Of a stretch of DNA of 64,000 nt, positions 1 through 10,870 are shown in pieces. The notes beneath the pieces were generated by a model that worked only from the letters and a program-made list of their open reading frames with translations, was not told the origin of the DNA and did no database searches. The position numbers and the translations under genes are program-made. Location of the stretch: positions 62,001 through 126,000 of the forward strand of contig NZ_CDBH01000025.1 in assembly GCF_000820305.1 (NCBI RefSeq), in the 5' to 3' direction. The DNA comes from Aeromonas dhakensis. GTDB taxonomy: Bacteria > Pseudomonadota > Gammaproteobacteria > Enterobacterales > Aeromonadaceae. How positions within the stretch are numbered: the first letter of the stretch is position 1; each line of letters starts with the position of its first letter.

Positions 1-2336
1 GGGTGCAGCATGTTCCAGCGATCCGCGTCCTGACCGTCACGAGCCAGCTCGTTGAAGGAGGTGACGCTGAACACGTCGGAACCGATGCCGTATTCGCTGG
101 CCAGGATCTGGGCGGCGGTGCGCACGTGACCCAGGATGGAGCCACAACCCAGCAGCTGTACCTTGGCCTTGGTGCCGGCCACGGTTTCCAGCTTGTAGAT
201 ACCCTTGCGGATGCCTTCCTCGGCGCCTTCCGGCATGGCCGGCATGGCGTAGTTCTCGTTCAGAGTGGTGATGTAGTAGAACACGTTCTCCGGGTTCTCA
301 CCGTACATGCGGCGCAGACCGTCCTGTACGATCACCGCTACTTCATAGGCGTAGGACGGGTCGTAGGAGACGCAGTTAGGGATGGTGTTGGCCAGGATGT
401 GGCTGTGACCATCTTCGTGCTGCAGACCTTCGCCGTTCAGGGTAGTACGACCGGAGGTCGCACCCAGCAGGAAGCCACGGGCTTGCTGGTCACCGGCTGC
501 CCACGCCATGTCGCCGATCCGCTGGAAGCCGAACATGGAGTAGTAGATGTAGAACGGGATCATCGGGCAATCGTTGGTGCTGTAAGAGGTCGCAGCGGCC
601 AGCCAGGAGGACATGGCGCCCAGCTCGTTGATACCGTCTTGCAGAACCTGACCCTGCTTGTCTTCCTTGTAGTAGGAGACGATGTCGCGGTCTTGCGGGG
701 TGTACTGCTGACCGTGCGGGCTGTAGATACCGATCTGGCGGAACAGACCTTCCATACCGAAGGTACGGGCTTCGTCAGCCAGGATCGGCACGATGCGCTT
801 GCCGATAGACTTGTCTTTCAGCATCACGTTCAGGGAACGCACGAACGCCATGGTGGTGGAGATTTCACGCGCCTGTTCACCCAACAGCGGACCAAAAGCA
901 TCCAGCGCCGGGATTTCCAGCTTGGTGGTGCTCTCGCGCAGACGGGTCGGAACATAACCCTTCAGAGCGGCACGACGGGCGTGCAGGTACTTGTGCTCTT
1001 CGGTACCCTCTTCGATCTTCAGGTACGGCAGGTTTTCCAGCTGCTCGTCGGTCACCGGCAGGTTGAAACGATCGCGCAGGTGACGCACTGAGCCCAGATC
1101 CATCTTCTTGACCTGGTGAGCGATGTTCTTGCCTTCGGCTGCTTCGCCCATGCCATAGCCCTTGATGGTCTTGGCCAGGATCACGGTCGGCTTGCCCTTG
1201 GTCTGTGCAGCCTTGGAGAAAGCGGCAAACAGTTTGCGAGGATCGTGACCACCGCGGTTCAGGGCGAAGATCTCCTCGTCGGTCATGTCTTTGACCAGCG
1301 CGGCGGTTTCCGGGTAACGGTTGAAGAAGTGCTCGCGCACGTAGCCGCCATCGCGGGACTTCATGGTCTGGTAGTCACCATCCACGGTCTCGTTCATCAG
1401 CTGGATCAGCTTGCCGGAAGTATCTTTCTTCAGCAGCTCATCCCACTTGCGACCCCAGATAACCTTGGTGACGTCCCAGCCGGCGCCGGCGAACAGGCCT
1501 TCCAGCTCGTTGATGACCTTGCCGTTGCCGACAACCGGGCCATCCAGACGCTGCAGGTTGCAGTTGACCACGAACACCAGGTTGTCGAGCTTTTCACGCA
1601 CGGCAACGGTCAGGGCGCCCTTGGCTTCCGGCTCGTCCATCTCGCCGTCACCCAGGAAGGCGTAAACGGTCTGCTCGGAACAATCCTTGATGCCACGGTC
1701 GGTCAGGTACTTCAGGAAGCGAGCCTGATAGATGGCGGCGATGGGGCCCAGACCCATGGAGACGGTCGGGAACTGCCAGAATTCCGGCATCAGTTTCGGG
1801 TGCGGGTAGGAAGGGATACCCTTGCCATCCACTTCCTGACGGAAGTTGTCCAGCTGCTCTTCGGTCAGGCGACCTTCGGCGAAGGCACGGGCGTAGATGC
1901 CCGGGGAGATGTGACCCTGGAAGTAAACCAGATCGCCACCGTCTTTCTCGTTGCGGGCACGGAAGAAGTGGTTGTAGCAGACTTCGTAGATGGTCGCGGA
2001 AGAGGCGAAGGAAGACATGTGACCACCCAGGTCCAGGTCTTTCTTGGAGGCGCGCAGCACGATCATCATGGCGTTCCAGCGGATGATGGCGCGAATGCGA
2101 CGCTCCATCTCCAGGTCGCCCGGGTAAGCCGGCTCGTCGCTGGACGGGATGGTGTTGATGTAGTCGCGATTTGCCTTGGCAGCCACGTCCACACCGCTTG
2201 CGCGGGCTTTCTCGGCCAACTGTTCAAGGATGAACTGAGCGCGTTGCGGACCCTCTTCACGCAGCAGGGATTCCAGAGAGGCAAGCCACTCCAGCGTTTC
2301 TATCGGGTCCACATCGTTCTTCAGGATATCAGACAT
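1..2336 (-). CDS. aceE: pyruvate dehydrogenase E1 component, partial (C-terminus beyond window)
   Basis: E1 subunit of the pyruvate dehydrogenase complex, the thiamine-diphosphate-dependent decarboxylase that passes the acetyl group to the E2 lipoyl arm. The reverse-strand frame is open from an ATG at 2336 to the window edge, giving about 778 of the roughly 887 residues usual for the homodimeric enzyme. The N-terminus begins MSDILKNDVDPIETLEWL. The thiamine diphosphate motif starts GDGEMDEPEAKGAL and ends in VVNCNLQRLDG. It lies 79 bp downstream of pdhR on the same strand, the usual pdhR-aceE-aceF-lpd arrangement, so PdhR control is expected. The 79-bp gap contains a tandem ATTGCACGGC repeat (about 2358-2377) and no clear terminator. 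Confidence 0.97.
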   Translation of the reverse strand, partial: MSDILKNDVDPIETLEWLASLESLLREEGPQRAQFILEQLAEKARASGVDVAAKANRDYINTIPSSDEPAYPGDLEMERRIRAIIRWNAMMIVLRASKKDLDLGGHMSSFASSATIYEVCYNHFFRARNEKDGGDLVYFQGHISPGIYARAFAEGRLTEEQLDNFRQEVDGKGIPSYPHPKLMPEFWQFPTVSMGLGPIAAIYQARFLKYLTDRGIKDCSEQTVYAFLGDGEMDEPEAKGALTVAVREKLDNLVFVVNCNLQRLDGPVVGNGKVINELEGLFAGAGWDVTKVIWGRKWDELLKKDTSGKLIQLMNETVDGDYQTMKSRDGGYVREHFFNRYPETAALVKDMTDEEIFALNRGGHDPRKLFAAFSKAAQTKGKPTVILAKTIKGYGMGEAAEGKNIAHQVKKMDLGSVRHLRDRFNLPVTDEQLENLPYLKIEEGTEEHKYLHARRAALKGYVPTRLRESTTKLEIPALDAFGPLLGEQAREISTTMAFVRSLNVMLKDKSIGKRIVPILADEARTFGMEGLFRQIGIYSPHGQQYTPQDRDIVSYYKEDKQGQVLQDGINELGAMSSWLAAATSYSTNDCPMIPFYIYYSMFGFQRIGDMAWAAGDQQARGFLLGATSGRTTLNGEGLQHEDGHSHILANTIPNCVSYDPSYAYEVAVIVQDGLRRMYGENPENVFYYITTLNENYAMPAMPEGAEEGIRKGIYKLETVAGTKAKVQLLGCGSILGHVRTAAQILASEYGIGSDVFSVTSFNELARDGQDADRWNMLH

Positions 2337-2415
2337 GGCTGGTTCCTATTATGTTGTGATTGCACGGCATTGCACGGCGAAGGGCGCAAGCATTCGACAA
2401 TAAAGCCTTGTGGGA

Positions 2416-3180
2416 TTAGTTTTCCTGCTGACGGATCCGACGCATGGATCGCTGGATCCGGCTGTCTTCCCTCTGCATATCCAACAAGGTGTCCTCGATA
2501 AAGGCCAGGTGCTCATGACAAGCTGCCCTGGCCCGCTCCGGAGCCCCCGACAGGATAGCCTCGATCAGATGCGCGCGATGGCGACGGATCTTGGCGACCA
2601 CTCCCGGACGGCGATTCAGAATTTCGTTATTGCGTAAAATGTTCTGCTCAAGCATGGGGCCCATGGCCCGCAGCAGATGCAGCAGCACCACGTTGTGGGA
2701 CGCCTCGGCCACCGCCAGATAGAACTGGGTGACGGCAGCGGATTCGGCTACCAGCGAGCCTTGCTGGCCAGCCTCCTCGATGGCGGACTGCACCTGACGG
2801 ATCCGCTCGAAATCGGCTTCCGTTCCCCGCAATGCAGCATAGTAGGCACAGATGCCTTCCAGCGCATGGCGAAACTCCAGCAGGTCGTACTGGGCTTCCG
2901 GGTGGGTGCTGAGCAGCTCGAACAGGGGATCGGCGATCCCTTTGCTCAAGGCATTCTGTACGTAAGTGCCGCCGCCCTGACGACGATACAAGAGTCCTCT
3001 TGCCTCGAGGCGCTGGATGGCTTCGCGCAGCGAAGGGCGCGAAACCTGAAACTGGATGGCCAGTTCCCGCTCGGGCGGCAACTTCTGGCCCGGCTGCAAA
3101 CTGCCTTCCAGAATCATCTGTTCCAGCTCGGCGACAATGGCGTCGGCCAACTTGGGTTGAGTAATCTTGAGATAGGGCAT
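2416..3180 (-). CDS. pdhR: pyruvate dehydrogenase complex repressor, GntR/FadR family
   Basis: Pyruvate-responsive transcriptional repressor of the pdh operon, 254 aa, the same size as E. coli PdhR. Residues about 10-75 form the GntR winged helix-turn-helix ([20 protein letters not shown], then the wing GGGTYV). The rest is an all-helical FCD effector domain. The ATG start at 3180 is followed by [15 protein letters not shown]. Directly upstream, at 3197-3211, is a perfect PdhR operator, so autorepression is likely. It is first in the operon with aceE. Confidence 0.95.
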   Translation of the reverse strand: MPYLKITQPKLADAIVAELEQMILEGSLQPGQKLPPERELAIQFQVSRPSLREAIQRLEARGLLYRRQGGGTYVQNALSKGIADPLFELLSTHPEAQYDLLEFRHALEGICAYYAALRGTEADFERIRQVQSAIEEAGQQGSLVAESAAVTQFYLAVAEASHNVVLLHLLRAMGPMLEQNILRNNEILNRRPGVVAKIRRHRAHLIEAILSGAPERARAACHEHLAFIEDTLLDMQREDSRIQRSMRRIRQQEN

Positions 3181-3196
3181 GAGGCTGCTTTGTTAA

Positions 3197-3211
3197 ATTG
3201 GTATTACCAAT
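3197..3211. promoter_or_regulatory. PdhR operator, proximal
   Basis: ATTGGT-ATT-ACCAAT is a perfect inverted repeat matching the known PdhR box (ATTGGTNNNACCAAT). It ends 17 bp before the pdhR ATG, within the 5' leader, a position suited to autorepression of pdhR-aceE. Confidence 0.85.
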
Positions 3212-3335
3212 TTCATGAATGGGGCGAAAATTAGCAGAGGGCATGGGAAAAGTCCACCCAAAAGATGATCTGAATCAAGAATCAACCTTGCCACTTAAGG
3301 GGTAAATAGAGGGATTTATGATTTGGCTCATAGAA

Positions 3336-3350
3336 ATTGGTCAGACCAAT
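3336..3350. promoter_or_regulatory. PdhR operator, distal
   Basis: ATTGGT-CAG-ACCAAT is a second perfect PdhR inverted repeat. Its centre is 139 bp upstream of the proximal one, between the ampD terminator and pdhR. Two perfect boxes in one intergenic region suggest either two promoters or looping; the sequence does not decide between them. Confidence 0.8.
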
Positions 3351-3396
3351 ATTTTTGACATGGCTCACAGGCAACATTTGATCAACAGCGAATAAA

Positions 3397-3423
3397 AATG
3401 GCCTGCCATAGAGGCAAGCCATT
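3397..3423 (-). terminator. rho-independent terminator of ampD
   Basis: On the minus strand this is a stem AATGGCTTGCC / GGCAGGCCATT with a 5-nt loop, followed by a T-rich run (TTTTATT). It lies 33 bp past the ampD stop codon and separates ampD from pdhR. Confidence 0.8.
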
Positions 3424-3455
3424 GTTTTAAAAACACAAACTTATTTTTAGAATAT

Positions 3456-4028
3456 TTACTTAAAGTTGAGTGCCTGGCGATATCGCTGCCATTCGAAACT
3501 CTCACCCGGATCCGTCTTGCGCCCTGGCGCTATGTCGCAATGGCCGACGATACGATCCGCCGTGATGGCGGGATAATGACTCGACAAGGTTCGGGTGAGC
3601 CCAACCAATACCTCATACTGTGCGTCCGTGTAGGGCAGTTCGTCGGTCCCTTCCAGCTCGATTCCGATGGAGAAGTCGTTGCACGCCTCCCTCCCCTGCC
3701 AGCTAGATACCCCGGCATGCCAGGCTCTGGCACCAAACGGCACATACTGCACCAGTTCACCATCGCGCCGGATCAAACAGTGGGCCGAGACCCGCAGCTG
3801 ATGGATGTCGGCAAAGTAGGGGTGAGCCGCGGGATCGAGCCGTCCCAGAAAAAGGTCATCGATGAAGGGTCCGCCGAACTCGCCTGGCGGCAGGCTGATG
3901 CCATGCACCACCAGCAGAGAGATGTCGCTCGGGCTGATCCGCTCGTTGTGGTGGGGAGAGGGCACCTTGCTAGCCTCTCGGCACCAGCCGGAGGCGTCGA
4001 TGGAAAACATGGGGTCAGGATGGGTCAT
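3456..4028 (-). CDS. ampD: 1,6-anhydro-N-acetylmuramyl-L-alanine amidase AmpD
   Basis: Cytosolic zinc amidase that cleaves the stem peptide from 1,6-anhydroMurNAc during muropeptide recycling. In bacteria with inducible AmpC-type beta-lactamases, including aeromonads, its loss raises inducer muropeptides. The protein is 190 aa (E. coli 183). Zinc ligands appear as H42 (LLVVHGISLP), H163 and D173 (GHCDIAPGRKTDPG), and E122 in SIGIELEG fits the catalytic glutamate. It is divergent from the aspartic protease-nadC pair, the common ampD/nadC layout. ampE does not follow it here. Confidence 0.95.
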   Translation of the reverse strand: MTHPDPMFSIDASGWCREASKVPSPHHNERISPSDISLLVVHGISLPPGEFGGPFIDDLFLGRLDPAAHPYFADIHQLRVSAHCLIRRDGELVQYVPFGARAWHAGVSSWQGREACNDFSIGIELEGTDELPYTDAQYEVLVGLTRTLSSHYPAITADRIVGHCDIAPGRKTDPGESFEWQRYRQALNFK

Positions 4029-4151
4029 CGGCTACTCGATACGAGTTGAGGGGAAAAGCGCGATCCGGGCCGGCATCTTGTCACCAAGCCGCTGAATCAG
4101 TGGAAAATTGTGTGTTAGGCTGGGTCATCTTTGGCTCGATGTGGATGAGGT

Positions 4152-5484
<1,333 letters not shown>

Positions 5485-5544
5485 CCGAAGGGCGTTCACC
5501 ATGCTCCGTCGGGCCGGTGACATATAACAAGATGAAGGACTTGC

Positions 5545-5570
5545 AAAAGGCGCCATGGGCGCCTTTTCTT
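5545..5570 (+). terminator. rho-independent terminator of nadC
   Basis: Stem AAAAGGCGCC / GGCGCCTTTT with a 3-nt loop, followed by CTT. It lies 60 bp past the nadC stop codon. Confidence 0.85.
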
Positions 5571-5805
5571 TAAGGCAGGATCCCTCGGCAAAGGAGTGTG
5601 AGATGGACCCATCCCCGCCAGCTACAAAGAGTCGATAGGGGCTCTTTATCCATGATTTATATCAAATTTTTCGCAAATGACAGAAAGATTGTTAACAAAG
5701 ACCCCGACCTCTGTTGCCAAGTCGGACAGCTCGGATAAGATACTGACGTGTGGATAGTTTTCCACCGGCACTTCCCAGGAACCAAGGACAAAAAGGATAT
5801 TTGAA
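5571..5805 (+). promoter_or_regulatory. tapA upstream region with candidate sigma-70 promoter
   Basis: Gene-poor stretch between the nadC terminator and the pilin. A plausible promoter is TTGCCA (5714-5719), a 16-bp spacer and TAAGAT (5736-5741), leaving a leader of about 60 nt. I found no convincing -24/-12 sigma-54 element although many type IV pilin genes use one. A weak hairpin (5626-5647) and a 12-codon reading frame (5603-5638) preceded by AAGGAG also lie here. Confidence 0.35.
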
Positions 5806-6237
5806 ATGAAGAAACAATCAGGCTTTACCCTTATCGAATTGATGATCGTGGTCGCGATCGTCGCCATCCTGGCCGCCATTGCGCTGCCGGCGTATCAGAC
5901 CTACACCAAACGGGCAAAATTCTCCGAAGTAATTGCTGCGGTAGGACCAGCCAAAACAGCAGTTGAGGTGTGCGTTCAGGGTTACACCGGTTCCAGCCTC
6001 GCATCGGATTGCGCCGCAGCAGGTAATGCTGCTGTCAGTGGCGCCTTCAACACTGCAATCGTTAATGCCGTTGCCGTTGACACATCTACATTAGCTATAA
6101 CTGGAACAGGACAATCTGCTGTTTTCGGTCAGGCCACAACCTATCAGCTTGCGGTATCTGGTAGTGTCGTTCCTTCCGCAGGCTCCAATATTATCTGGCA
6201 AGTATCAGGATCCTGCAGAACAGATGGTCTTTGCTGA
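5806..6237 (+). CDS. tapA: type IV major pilin TapA
   Basis: Prepilin subunit of the Tap type IV pilus, 143 aa. The short leader MKKQSG precedes the cleavage and N-methylation site G6^F7, then [20 protein letters not shown] with the conserved mature Glu5. TapD, encoded three genes downstream, would process it. Four cysteines are visible (C56, C69, C137, C143); C137-C143 would close a very short C-terminal D-loop. The 3' half (about 6085-6200) uses more A/T-rich codons than its neighbours, as is common in variable pilin genes. It is first in tapABCD and its stop codon is 3 bp before tapB. Confidence 0.95.
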   Translation: MKKQSGFTLIELMIVVAIVAILAAIALPAYQTYTKRAKFSEVIAAVGPAKTAVEVCVQGYTGSSLASDCAAAGNAAVSGAFNTAIVNAVAVDTSTLAITGTGQSAVFGQATTYQLAVSGSVVPSAGSNIIWQVSGSCRTDGLC

Positions 6238-6240
6238 CGC

Positions 6241-7947
6241 ATGACCTCCAGTCCTAATAGCGGCCTGGCGTTAAGCCTGGCCGCCTCTTCTCTGCTCAGT
6301 GAGTCCGACTCACAGCGTTATCTGAGCCAGGCCAAGGCGCAGCGCAAACCCTTTGTGACCTTTCTGATCGAGAACGAGATCCTCGACAGCAAGGCGCTGG
6401 CTGACTTCTGCGAGCTGGAATATGGGGTACCTCTGCTGGATCTTGCCGCCTTCGACTTGGCCGAGATCCCGCAGAAGTACCTCAATCAGAAGCTGATTGA
6501 GAAACACCATGTGCTGCCCATCTACACCCAGGGACACACCCTCTATATCGCCATGTCCGACCCGACCAATGTGTCGGCACTGGAGGATTTTGGCTTCAGC
6601 TTCGGGCTGCACACCGAGGCCCTGCTGGTCGAGGAGAACAAGCTGACCGCCGCCATCAGCAAGCTAATGGAGAGCGATCAGGACGCCCTCGGCATGGAGG
6701 ACATCGACGAATCCGAGATCTCCGAGCTGGAGGTGTCTGACGAAGGGTCACGACTCGACGAGAGCGTCAACACGGCGGACGATGACGCCCCCATCGTCAA
6801 ATACATCAACAAGATCATGATGGATGCCATCAAGCGCGGTGCATCCGACCTCCACTTCGAGCCCTATGAGACCAAGTACCGTATTCGCTTTCGGATAGAC
6901 GGGATCCTGCATGAGGTAGCGACGCCGCCGGTCAATCTGGCCAACCGCTTCTCGGCCCGACTCAAGGTGATGGCGCGCCTGGACATCGCCGAACGGCGGC
7001 TGCCCCAGGATGGCCGCATCAAATTGAAAATGTCGCGCAACAAGTCGATGGACATGCGGGTGAACACCCTGCCTACCATGTGGGGCGAGAAGATCGTTAT
7101 CCGTCTGCTCGACTCTTCCGCTGCGCGCCTCAATATCGAGCAGCTCGGCTTTGACGATCGGCAGAAGGCACAATATCTGCGTGCGCTCTCGAAGCCTCAG
7201 GGCATGATCCTGGTGACCGGCCCGACCGGTTCGGGCAAGACGGTGTCGCTCTACACCGGCCTGAACATTCTCAACACCACAGAAGTGAATATTTCAACCG
7301 CCGAAGACCCGGTGGAGATCAACCTGCCTGGGGTCAATCAGGTACAGGTCAACCCCAAGGCCGGGCTCACCTTCGCCAGTGCCCTGCGCTCCTTCCTGCG
7401 CCAGGATCCCGACGTGGTGATGGTCGGGGAAATACGGGATCTTGAAACCGCCGAGATCGCCATCAAGGCGGCACAAACCGGCCACCTGGTGCTCTCCACA
7501 TTGCACACCAACTCGGCGGCCGAAACACTGACCCGGATGATGAACATGGGGGTGCCAGCCTTCAACATCGCCTCCTCGGTTACCCTGATCATGGCCCAGC
7601 GACTGGCACGCAAGCTGTGTGACCACTGCAAGGCCCCCGAAGTGGTGCCGGAAGCTGAACTGCTGGAGTTGGGGTTCACCCAACAGCAGCTGGCCGCAGG
7701 CTTGCGCCTGTTCAAGCCGGTTGGCTGCAAGGAGTGTTCGGGCGGCTACAAGGGGCGGGTCGGCATCTACGAGATCCTGTTGATGTCAGAAAATATTGCA
7801 AAATTGATCATGCAGGGAGCCAACTCCATGCAGATTGCGGCCATTGCCCAGAAGGAGGGCATGCGGACCTTGCGTACCTCCGGTCTTGAGAAGGCCCGAC
7901 TGGGGGTGACCAGCCTGGCCGAGATAAACCGGGTAACAACCAACTGA
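6241..7947 (+). CDS. tapB: type IV pilus extension ATPase TapB (PilB family)
   Basis: Cytoplasmic hexameric ATPase driving pilus polymerisation, 568 aa, the usual PilB length. The N-terminal part (about 1-150) is the GspE-type N-domain, with [13 protein letters not shown]. The ATPase core has Walker A GPTGSGKT at residues 327-334, an Asp box, Walker B within [10 protein letters not shown] and a His box ([12 protein letters not shown]). The C-terminal metal-binding cysteines follow the pattern LCDHC and [17 protein letters not shown]. The ATG lies 3 bp after the tapA stop codon. Confidence 0.96.
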   Translation: MTSSPNSGLALSLAASSLLSESDSQRYLSQAKAQRKPFVTFLIENEILDSKALADFCELEYGVPLLDLAAFDLAEIPQKYLNQKLIEKHHVLPIYTQGHTLYIAMSDPTNVSALEDFGFSFGLHTEALLVEENKLTAAISKLMESDQDALGMEDIDESEISELEVSDEGSRLDESVNTADDDAPIVKYINKIMMDAIKRGASDLHFEPYETKYRIRFRIDGILHEVATPPVNLANRFSARLKVMARLDIAERRLPQDGRIKLKMSRNKSMDMRVNTLPTMWGEKIVIRLLDSSAARLNIEQLGFDDRQKAQYLRALSKPQGMILVTGPTGSGKTVSLYTGLNILNTTEVNISTAEDPVEINLPGVNQVQVNPKAGLTFASALRSFLRQDPDVVMVGEIRDLETAEIAIKAAQTGHLVLSTLHTNSAAETLTRMMNMGVPAFNIASSVTLIMAQRLARKLCDHCKAPEVVPEAELLELGFTQQQLAAGLRLFKPVGCKECSGGYKGRVGIYEILLMSENIAKLIMQGANSMQIAAIAQKEGMRTLRTSGLEKARLGVTSLAEINRVTTN

Positions 7948-8062
7948 CAGAGTCTATCGCTCAGCCGATTCATCCAGGTGCCGCCGGCCCTGGCGATTTC
8001 CATCAGGCCGAGGCTGCTTCTCTTAGCGACGAGCAAGCCGGGCCCCATTGCAGGACGCAGTG

Positions 8063-9304
8063 ATGGCAACGCTAACCCAGAAACAGAATGCCCCCAAGAA
8101 AGTCTTCGCCTTTCGCTGGAGCGGGGTGAACCGCAAGGGCCAGAAGGTCTCCGGCGAGCTGCAGGCCGACAGCATCAACACGGTCAAGGCAGAGCTGCGC
8201 AAGCAGGGCGTCAACGTCACCAGGGTGAGCAAGAAGAGCCAGGGGCTCTTCTCCAAGGGCGGCGCCAAGATAAAGCCGATGGACATTGCCGTCGTCTCCC
8301 GCCAGATCACCACCATGCTGTCGGCCGGCGTACCTCTGGTCCAGAGCCTGCAGATCATCGCCCGCAGCCACGAGAAGGCGGCCATGCGCGAGCTGATGGG
8401 CCAGATAGCCGCCGATGTGGAGACCGGTACCCCCATGTCCGAGGCGCTGCGCCGCCATCCCCGCCACTTCGACGATCTCTATTGCGACCTGGTCGAGGCG
8501 GGCGAGCAGTCCGGCGCCCTGGAGACCATCTACGACCGCATCGCGACTTATCGCGAAAAGTCCGAAGCGCTCAAATCCAAGATCAAGAAGGCCATGTTCT
8601 ACCCCACCATGGTCATCCTGGTCGCCATTGTCGTCACCTCCATTCTGCTGCTGTTCGTCATTCCGCAGTTTGAGGACATCTTCAAGAGCTTCGGCGCCGA
8701 ACTGCCCGCCTTTACCCAGTTCGTCATCGGCATCTCCCGCTTCATGCAGAACTGGTGGTATATGATCTTTGGCGGGGTTGCACTCGCCATCTTCCTCTAC
8801 GTGCGAGCCTGGCGTGCCTCGCAGAAAGTCAGAGACAACACCGACAAGTTCATTCTGACCATCCCGGTGGTCGGCATGATATTGCACAAGGCCGCCATGG
8901 CCCGCTTCGCCCGTACCCTCTCCACCACCTTTTCAGCCGGTATCCCGCTGGTGGATGCCCTGATCTCCGCCGCTGGTGCCTCCGGCAACTATGTCTATCG
9001 CACCGCCGTCATGGCCATTCGTAACGAGGTGGTGGCTGGCATGCAGATCAACGTGGCCATGCGCACCGTCGATCTCTTCCCCGACATGGTGATCCAGATG
9101 GTGATGATTGGCGAGGAGTCAGGCGCCATCGATGATATGCTCTCCAAGGTCGCCACCATCTTCGAACAGGAGGTGGACGATCTGGTCGACGGCCTCACCA
9201 GCCTGCTGGAACCTCTCATCATGGTGGTGCTGGGGGTACTGGTCGGCGGCATGGTGGTCGCCATGTACCTGCCCATCTTCAAACTGGGGTCGGTCATCCA
9301 CTGA
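8063..9304 (+). CDS. tapC: type IV pilus inner-membrane platform protein TapC (PilC family)
   Basis: Polytopic inner-membrane protein that couples the TapB motor to pilin assembly. The ATG at 8063 (MATLTQKQNAPKKVFAFRW) gives 413 aa; an in-frame TTG at 8048 adds five residues and is less likely. Two repeated GspF domains are visible: MDIAVVSRQITTMLSAGVPL with a first hydrophobic segment FYPTMVILVAIVVTSILLLF, and ARFARTLSTTFSAGIPLVDAL with a C-terminal segment ending MVVAMYLPIFKLGSVI. The 115-bp gap after tapB has no clear terminator, so the genes may remain cotranscribed. Confidence 0.95.
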   Translation: MATLTQKQNAPKKVFAFRWSGVNRKGQKVSGELQADSINTVKAELRKQGVNVTRVSKKSQGLFSKGGAKIKPMDIAVVSRQITTMLSAGVPLVQSLQIIARSHEKAAMRELMGQIAADVETGTPMSEALRRHPRHFDDLYCDLVEAGEQSGALETIYDRIATYREKSEALKSKIKKAMFYPTMVILVAIVVTSILLLFVIPQFEDIFKSFGAELPAFTQFVIGISRFMQNWWYMIFGGVALAIFLYVRAWRASQKVRDNTDKFILTIPVVGMILHKAAMARFARTLSTTFSAGIPLVDALISAAGASGNYVYRTAVMAIRNEVVAGMQINVAMRTVDLFPDMVIQMVMIGEESGAIDDMLSKVATIFEQEVDDLVDGLTSLLEPLIMVVLGVLVGGMVVAMYLPIFKLGSVIH

Positions 9305-9326
9305 CCCCCAACCAATCCGGAACCCG

Positions 9327-10199
9327 ATGTTGCTGATCACTGACGTTTTTCACAGCCTGCCCTGGCTCTATTCTTCGCTGGTATTCCTCTTCTCCCTGAT
9401 GATCGGCAGTTTTCTCAACGTGGTGATCCATCGCCTGCCCATCATGCTGGAACGGGAGTGGCAGGCCGAATACCTCAGCTATTTCAACCCAGAGACACAA
9501 CTGCAGCAGGAGGAACGCTACAACCTGATGGTGCCGCGTTCTGCCTGCCCCCATTGCGGCCACGCCATCACGGCCATGGAGAATATCCCCCTGCTCAGCT
9601 GGCTCTGGCTCAAGGGTCGCTGCCGTGAATGTCAGGCCCCCATCTCGGCCCGTTATCCGCTGGTGGAGCTGCTGACAGCCCTGCTCTCGCTGGTCGTCGC
9701 CGCAACATTCCCACCGGGCTGGGCTTTGCTGGCCGCCCTGCTGCTCACCTGGGTGCTGGTGGCGCTCACTTTCATCGATCTGGACAAGATGCTGCTGCCG
9801 GATCAGCTGACCCTGCCATTGCTGTGGGGCGGCCTGCTGTTCAATCTGGCAGGGGGATTCGTTCCGCTGGCCGATGCGGTGATCGGTGCCATGGCCGGCT
9901 ATCTGGTGCTCTGGAGTCTCTACTGGGCCTTCAAGCTGCTGACCGGCAAGGAAGGGATGGGCTACGGCGACTTCAAGCTGCTGGCAGCGCTGGGGGCCTG
10001 GCTCGGCTGGCAGGCCCTGCCCATCGTGTTACTGCTCTCCTCCCTGGTCGGCGCCATCATAGGGATAAGTCTCATCCTGCTGCGCAACCATCATCAGGGC
10101 AAACCCATCCCCTTCGGGCCCTACCTGGCCATCGCCGGCTGGATCGCGCTGCTGTGGGGCGATACCATCACCCGCTGGTATCTCACGACGTTTCTCTGA
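9327..10199 (+). CDS. tapD: prepilin peptidase / N-methyltransferase TapD
   Basis: Bifunctional inner-membrane aspartyl peptidase that cleaves prepilin leaders and methylates the new N-terminus. In Aeromonas TapD is known also to process type II secretion pseudopilins. The ATG at 9327 (MLLITDVFHSLPWLYSSLVF) gives 290 aa. The cytoplasmic loop carries two CxxC pairs (CPHCGH and CRECQAP). The catalytic aspartates lie in FIDLDKMLLPDQ and GMGYGDFKLLAALGAW, matching the GxGD protease family. A longer reading frame starting at 9108 overlaps tapC and is rejected. coaE follows after 19 bp. Confidence 0.96.
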   Translation: MLLITDVFHSLPWLYSSLVFLFSLMIGSFLNVVIHRLPIMLEREWQAEYLSYFNPETQLQQEERYNLMVPRSACPHCGHAITAMENIPLLSWLWLKGRCRECQAPISARYPLVELLTALLSLVVAATFPPGWALLAALLLTWVLVALTFIDLDKMLLPDQLTLPLLWGGLLFNLAGGFVPLADAVIGAMAGYLVLWSLYWAFKLLTGKEGMGYGDFKLLAALGAWLGWQALPIVLLLSSLVGAIIGISLILLRNHHQGKPIPFGPYLAIAGWIALLWGDTITRWYLTTFL

Positions 10200-10218
10200 T
10201 CAAAGGCAGCACTGACCC

Positions 10219-10833
10219 ATGTATGTAGTCGCAATTACCGGCGGGATTGGCAGCGGCAAGACCACGGTTGCCAATCAGTTTGCCGAGCTGGGCATCGAGG
10301 TGGTGGATGCGGACATCATCGCCCGCGAGGTGGTGGAGCCCGGTACCCCGGCCCTGGCGGCCATTGCCGCCCATTTTAACGCAGACGTCATCGCCCCGGA
10401 TGGCCGGCTCGACCGCCGCCAGCTGCGTGAGCGGGTCTTCACTGACCCGCAAGCCAAGGGCTGGCTCAACGCCCTGCTCCATCCCCTCATTCGCAGCGAG
10501 ATGCTGCGCCAGTGCGCGGCCGCGCGCTCCCCCTATTGCCTGCTGGTGGTGCCCCTGCTGGTGGAAAACCGGCTCACCGCACTGGCCAATCGGGTACTGG
10601 TGATCGACGTGGACGAAGCGACCCAGATTGAGCGTACCTGTCGCCGGGACGGCGTGAGCCGTGAGCAGGCTGAGGCCATCCTGGCCGCCCAGGCGAGCCG
10701 GACCGAGCGGCTGGCGGCAGCCGACGATGTGCTGGACAACCAGAACGGCACGCCCGAGGCAATAAAGAGCCGAATTTTCGCGCTGCACGAGACATATCTG
10801 GCATTTGCCTCTCAACAAGCCCGCCAACTGTGA
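10219..10833 (+). CDS. coaE: dephospho-CoA kinase
   Basis: Phosphorylates the 3'-hydroxyl of the ribose in dephospho-CoA, the last step of CoA synthesis. It is 204 aa, the normal length. The P-loop TGGIGSGKT is at residues 7-15, followed by the CoA-domain pattern [15 protein letters not shown]. Lid residues appear in [21 protein letters not shown]. It lies between tapD and zapD, the common pilD-coaE-zapD order. Confidence 0.96.
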   Translation: MYVVAITGGIGSGKTTVANQFAELGIEVVDADIIAREVVEPGTPALAAIAAHFNADVIAPDGRLDRRQLRERVFTDPQAKGWLNALLHPLIRSEMLRQCAAARSPYCLLVVPLLVENRLTALANRVLVIDVDEATQIERTCRRDGVSREQAEAILAAQASRTERLAAADDVLDNQNGTPEAIKSRIFALHETYLAFASQQARQL

Positions 10834-10870
10834 GTACACTAGGCCGGTTTATGGCTGGCCAGGATTAGGC

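Noticed and set aside
3..2501. Plus-strand open frames over aceE
   Set aside because: The minus strand encodes unmistakable pyruvate dehydrogenase E1 throughout; the plus-strand frames have no recognisable content.
5760..5790. Sigma-54 promoter for tapA (CGGCAC-like sequence)
   Set aside because: The -24 part is partly present but no GC lies at the -12 position, so the match fails.
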